Origin: UBA4744 sp035282865
GTDB taxonomy: Bacteria > Actinomycetota > Acidimicrobiia > Spongiisociales > UBA4744
Length of the DNA: 15,238 nucleotides
Assembly (NCBI GenBank): GCA_035282865.1
Contig: DATEVB010000246.1
Coordinates: 1-15,238 of the forward strand
Direction of reading: 5' to 3'
The position numbers were made by a program, and so were the translations under genes. Positions 13,721 through 15,238 of the stretch are shown in pieces. The notes beneath the pieces were generated by a model. That model was given only the letters and a program-made list of their open reading frames with translations. It did no database searches and was not told where the DNA came from. Positions within the stretch are counted from its first letter, which is position 1. Every line of letters begins with the position of its first letter.

Positions 13721-15238
13721 CCTCACGGAAGCTCTCGAGGCGCTCGACCTGGCCGTAGCCAGGGCCGCTGGAGTGGTCGGCGACGAAGCCGTCCTGCCCT
13801 ATGCAGCGGTTTCTCTCAACGCACGGCGGCGCACCGGATTCCTCGGCCATACGGTGGTGATTGCCCTGGGAGGAGGAACCGGCGTGGGAAAATCCAGCCT
13901 CCTCAACGCCCTGGCCGGGACGACCGTCGCTCGCACCGGAGCATTGCGACCTACCACCAATGAGCCACTGGCCTGGATCCCGGCGGATCCCGAACCCGGC
14001 CTGGTTCGGCTGCTCGACGATCTCGGCATCGCCGACCGGATCGGTCAGTCGAGTCAACCGCACCTGGCCGTTTTGGATCTGCCGGACTTCGACAGCGTCG
14101 TGGGCGAGCACCGAGCCACCGTCGAACGGCTGCTGCCGAGGGTCGATGCGGTCATGTGGGTCGTCGACCCTGAGAAATACAACGACCGAACCATCCACGC
14201 CGGTTATCTGCAGCCCCTGGCCGGCTATCAAGGCCAGTTCGTGTTTGTGTTCAACCAGATCGATCGTTTGGCAGACGACCGGGAACTCGACACCCTGCTG
14301 GCGGACTTCGAGCAAACGTTGTGGTATGACGGTATTCCCCAACCCGTTGTCTTTCCGCTGTCGGCCGCTCCGCCCCACTCCCCGCCATCCGGTCTCGAGC
14401 CCCTCATTCTCTTTCTCGCCGAGAAGCTCGACGCCAAACGGGTGGCGACCAGGAAGCTCATGGAGGATCTGCGCCGGGCCGGTCATGGCCTGGCTGAGAT
14501 GACGGGTGTGACCCCCGGAGTCGGATTGGAGTACGACCGGAGGTGGGAGGAGGCATCGGGCCGTACGACCAGTGTCCTGGCCGACATGATGGCCGGACCG
14601 CAGGTGGCGGCCGCCGCCGAAAGGGCGGGAGTGAAGGTGGCCCGACGATTGGCCGGGGGACCCCTCGGGCGAATGGCCGCCGGGATTGGCCGGAGTCCGG
14701 TCGGTCGAGCTCTTGGTGCCGGGCGCGAAGGAGATGCCGTCGTGGAAGAAATCCGGAGGTGGGAGGGGAGAGCCGGACTGGAACGGGCTCTCGCTACGCT
14801 CGGCGAGCTGGTGACCGACCTTTCCTTCCAAGCCGGCGGCGCCTTCGGGGGGCGGCTTCGGCAGGAATTCGGCGATCAGGATGTCCAGCGTCGAGTGCGC
14901 AGCGCCATCGAAGGGACCATGGCCAATGTGCCAGAGCCGGGGGTGCCGCCTCCGGCCCGGTGGTGGTCGATGGCCGGGTTCATCCAGTTGTTGTTCTTCC
15001 TGACGGTGATCGGATGCGGCGTATGGATCTGGGCGCGTCCCGGTACGCTCGAGCGGGGCACCTGGCCGTGGCCGGTGATCGTGGCGGTGGTGGTGGTCTT
15101 GCTCTCGATCGGCGTGGGTGCGCTCGTGCGGCGCAGCGGAGGGAAGGCCGGCCGGGCAGTAGCGAGGTCATACCATCAAGCTGTGGAAACCGAATTGGCC
15201 ACCCAGCTGGCCAGGAGGATCGGTGTGCCCATTCGCAC
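13710..15238 (+). CDS. Dynamin-like/YfjP-like membrane GTPase, second of the pair (3' partial)
   Basis: The frame is open from 13710 to the window edge (509 codons, no stop), so the C-terminus is missing. Seen: Walker A ALGGGTGVGKSSLLNAL (52-68, Lys61); LRPTTNEPLAW (79-89); G3 DLPDFDSV (123-130), the same DxPDFDS signature as in the first GTPase; MWVVDPEKYNDRTIHAGYLQ (149-168), matching actinobacterial GTPases I recall; G4 NQID (182-185), near canonical; a G5-like LSAA (217-220); a helical middle; then two hydrophobic helices (about 419-442 and 453-473) forming a membrane hairpin, followed by a basic stretch. The ATG at 13710 has GGGAG 4 bases upstream and lies inside the 3' end of the first GTPase gene, so translation is coupled. 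A membrane-remodelling or cell-envelope role is inference from the dynamin-like layout. Confidence 0.88.
   Translation, partial: MAVDLTEALEALDLAVARAAGVVGDEAVLPYAAVSLNARRRTGFLGHTVVIALGGGTGVGKSSLLNALAGTTVARTGALRPTTNEPLAWIPADPEPGLVRLLDDLGIADRIGQSSQPHLAVLDLPDFDSVVGEHRATVERLLPRVDAVMWVVDPEKYNDRTIHAGYLQPLAGYQGQFVFVFNQIDRLADDRELDTLLADFEQTLWYDGIPQPVVFPLSAAPPHSPPSGLEPLILFLAEKLDAKRVATRKLMEDLRRAGHGLAEMTGVTPGVGLEYDRRWEEASGRTTSVLADMMAGPQVAAAAERAGVKVARRLAGGPLGRMAAGIGRSPVGRALGAGREGDAVVEEIRRWEGRAGLERALATLGELVTDLSFQAGGAFGGRLRQEFGDQDVQRRVRSAIEGTMANVPEPGVPPPARWWSMAGFIQLLFFLTVIGCGVWIWARPGTLERGTWPWPVIVAVVVVLLSIGVGALVRRSGGKAGRAVARSYHQAVETELATQLARRIGVPIR

Noticed and set aside
13623..14831. 402-residue - strand ORF antisense to the second GTPase
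   Set aside because: The + strand frame carries G1, G3 and G4 motifs over its length; the antisense frame shows none.

Overview
The window is GC-rich, densely packed chromosomal DNA. Gene content (F420-type luciferase-like oxidoreductase, LigC-type ligase beside a stand-alone LigD-type polymerase domain, VanW/G5 surface protein, paired membrane GTPases, GTG/TTG starts) points to an actinobacterium. The style resembles uncultured Acidimicrobiia-like lineages, but that placement is inference. I saw no rRNA, tRNA, CRISPR array, transposase or phage gene, and no gene-free stretch longer than 300 bases.

Layout. 1-264: left edge without a convincing gene. 265-2286 (+): F420-dependent LLM oxidoreductase, then a LigC-type ATP-dependent DNA ligase 9 bases downstream. 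2267-3298 (-): LigD-type polymerase/primase domain, convergent with and overlapping the ligase. 3381-4820 (+): pyruvate kinase, divergent from the polymerase. 4856-5185 (+): small protein with an Nfu/NifU-N-like look. 5182-7107 (-): VanW/G5 membrane-anchored surface protein. 7185-7955 (+): Cas4/RecB-like PD-(D/E)XK nuclease with four candidate Fe-S cysteines. 8027-8581 (-): secreted Thr-rich protein, divergent from 8692-10664 (+), an OmpR-type response regulator and its histidine kinase. 10669-11934 (-): unfamiliar coiled-coil protein with an internal PD-(D/E)XK-like core. 11999-15238 (+): two overlapping dynamin-like/YfjP-like GTPase genes, the second cut by the window end.

Working together. 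Ligase and polymerase probably form a gap-filling and sealing DNA-repair pair like mycobacterial LigC/Prim-PolC. The two-component system probably controls the divergent Thr-rich secreted protein: three short direct repeats exactly 11 bases apart, a classic OmpR/PhoB-type operator layout, lie between them. The paired GTPases, each with a C-terminal membrane region, share a 64-base divergent control region with the nuclease-like protein. That trio is the best candidate here for an undescribed system.

At least five genes carry a TANNNT -10 hexamer 6-7 bases before the start codon and no clear Shine-Dalgarno sequence, suggesting widespread leaderless transcription. Three of the four convergent gene pairs overlap or nearly touch.
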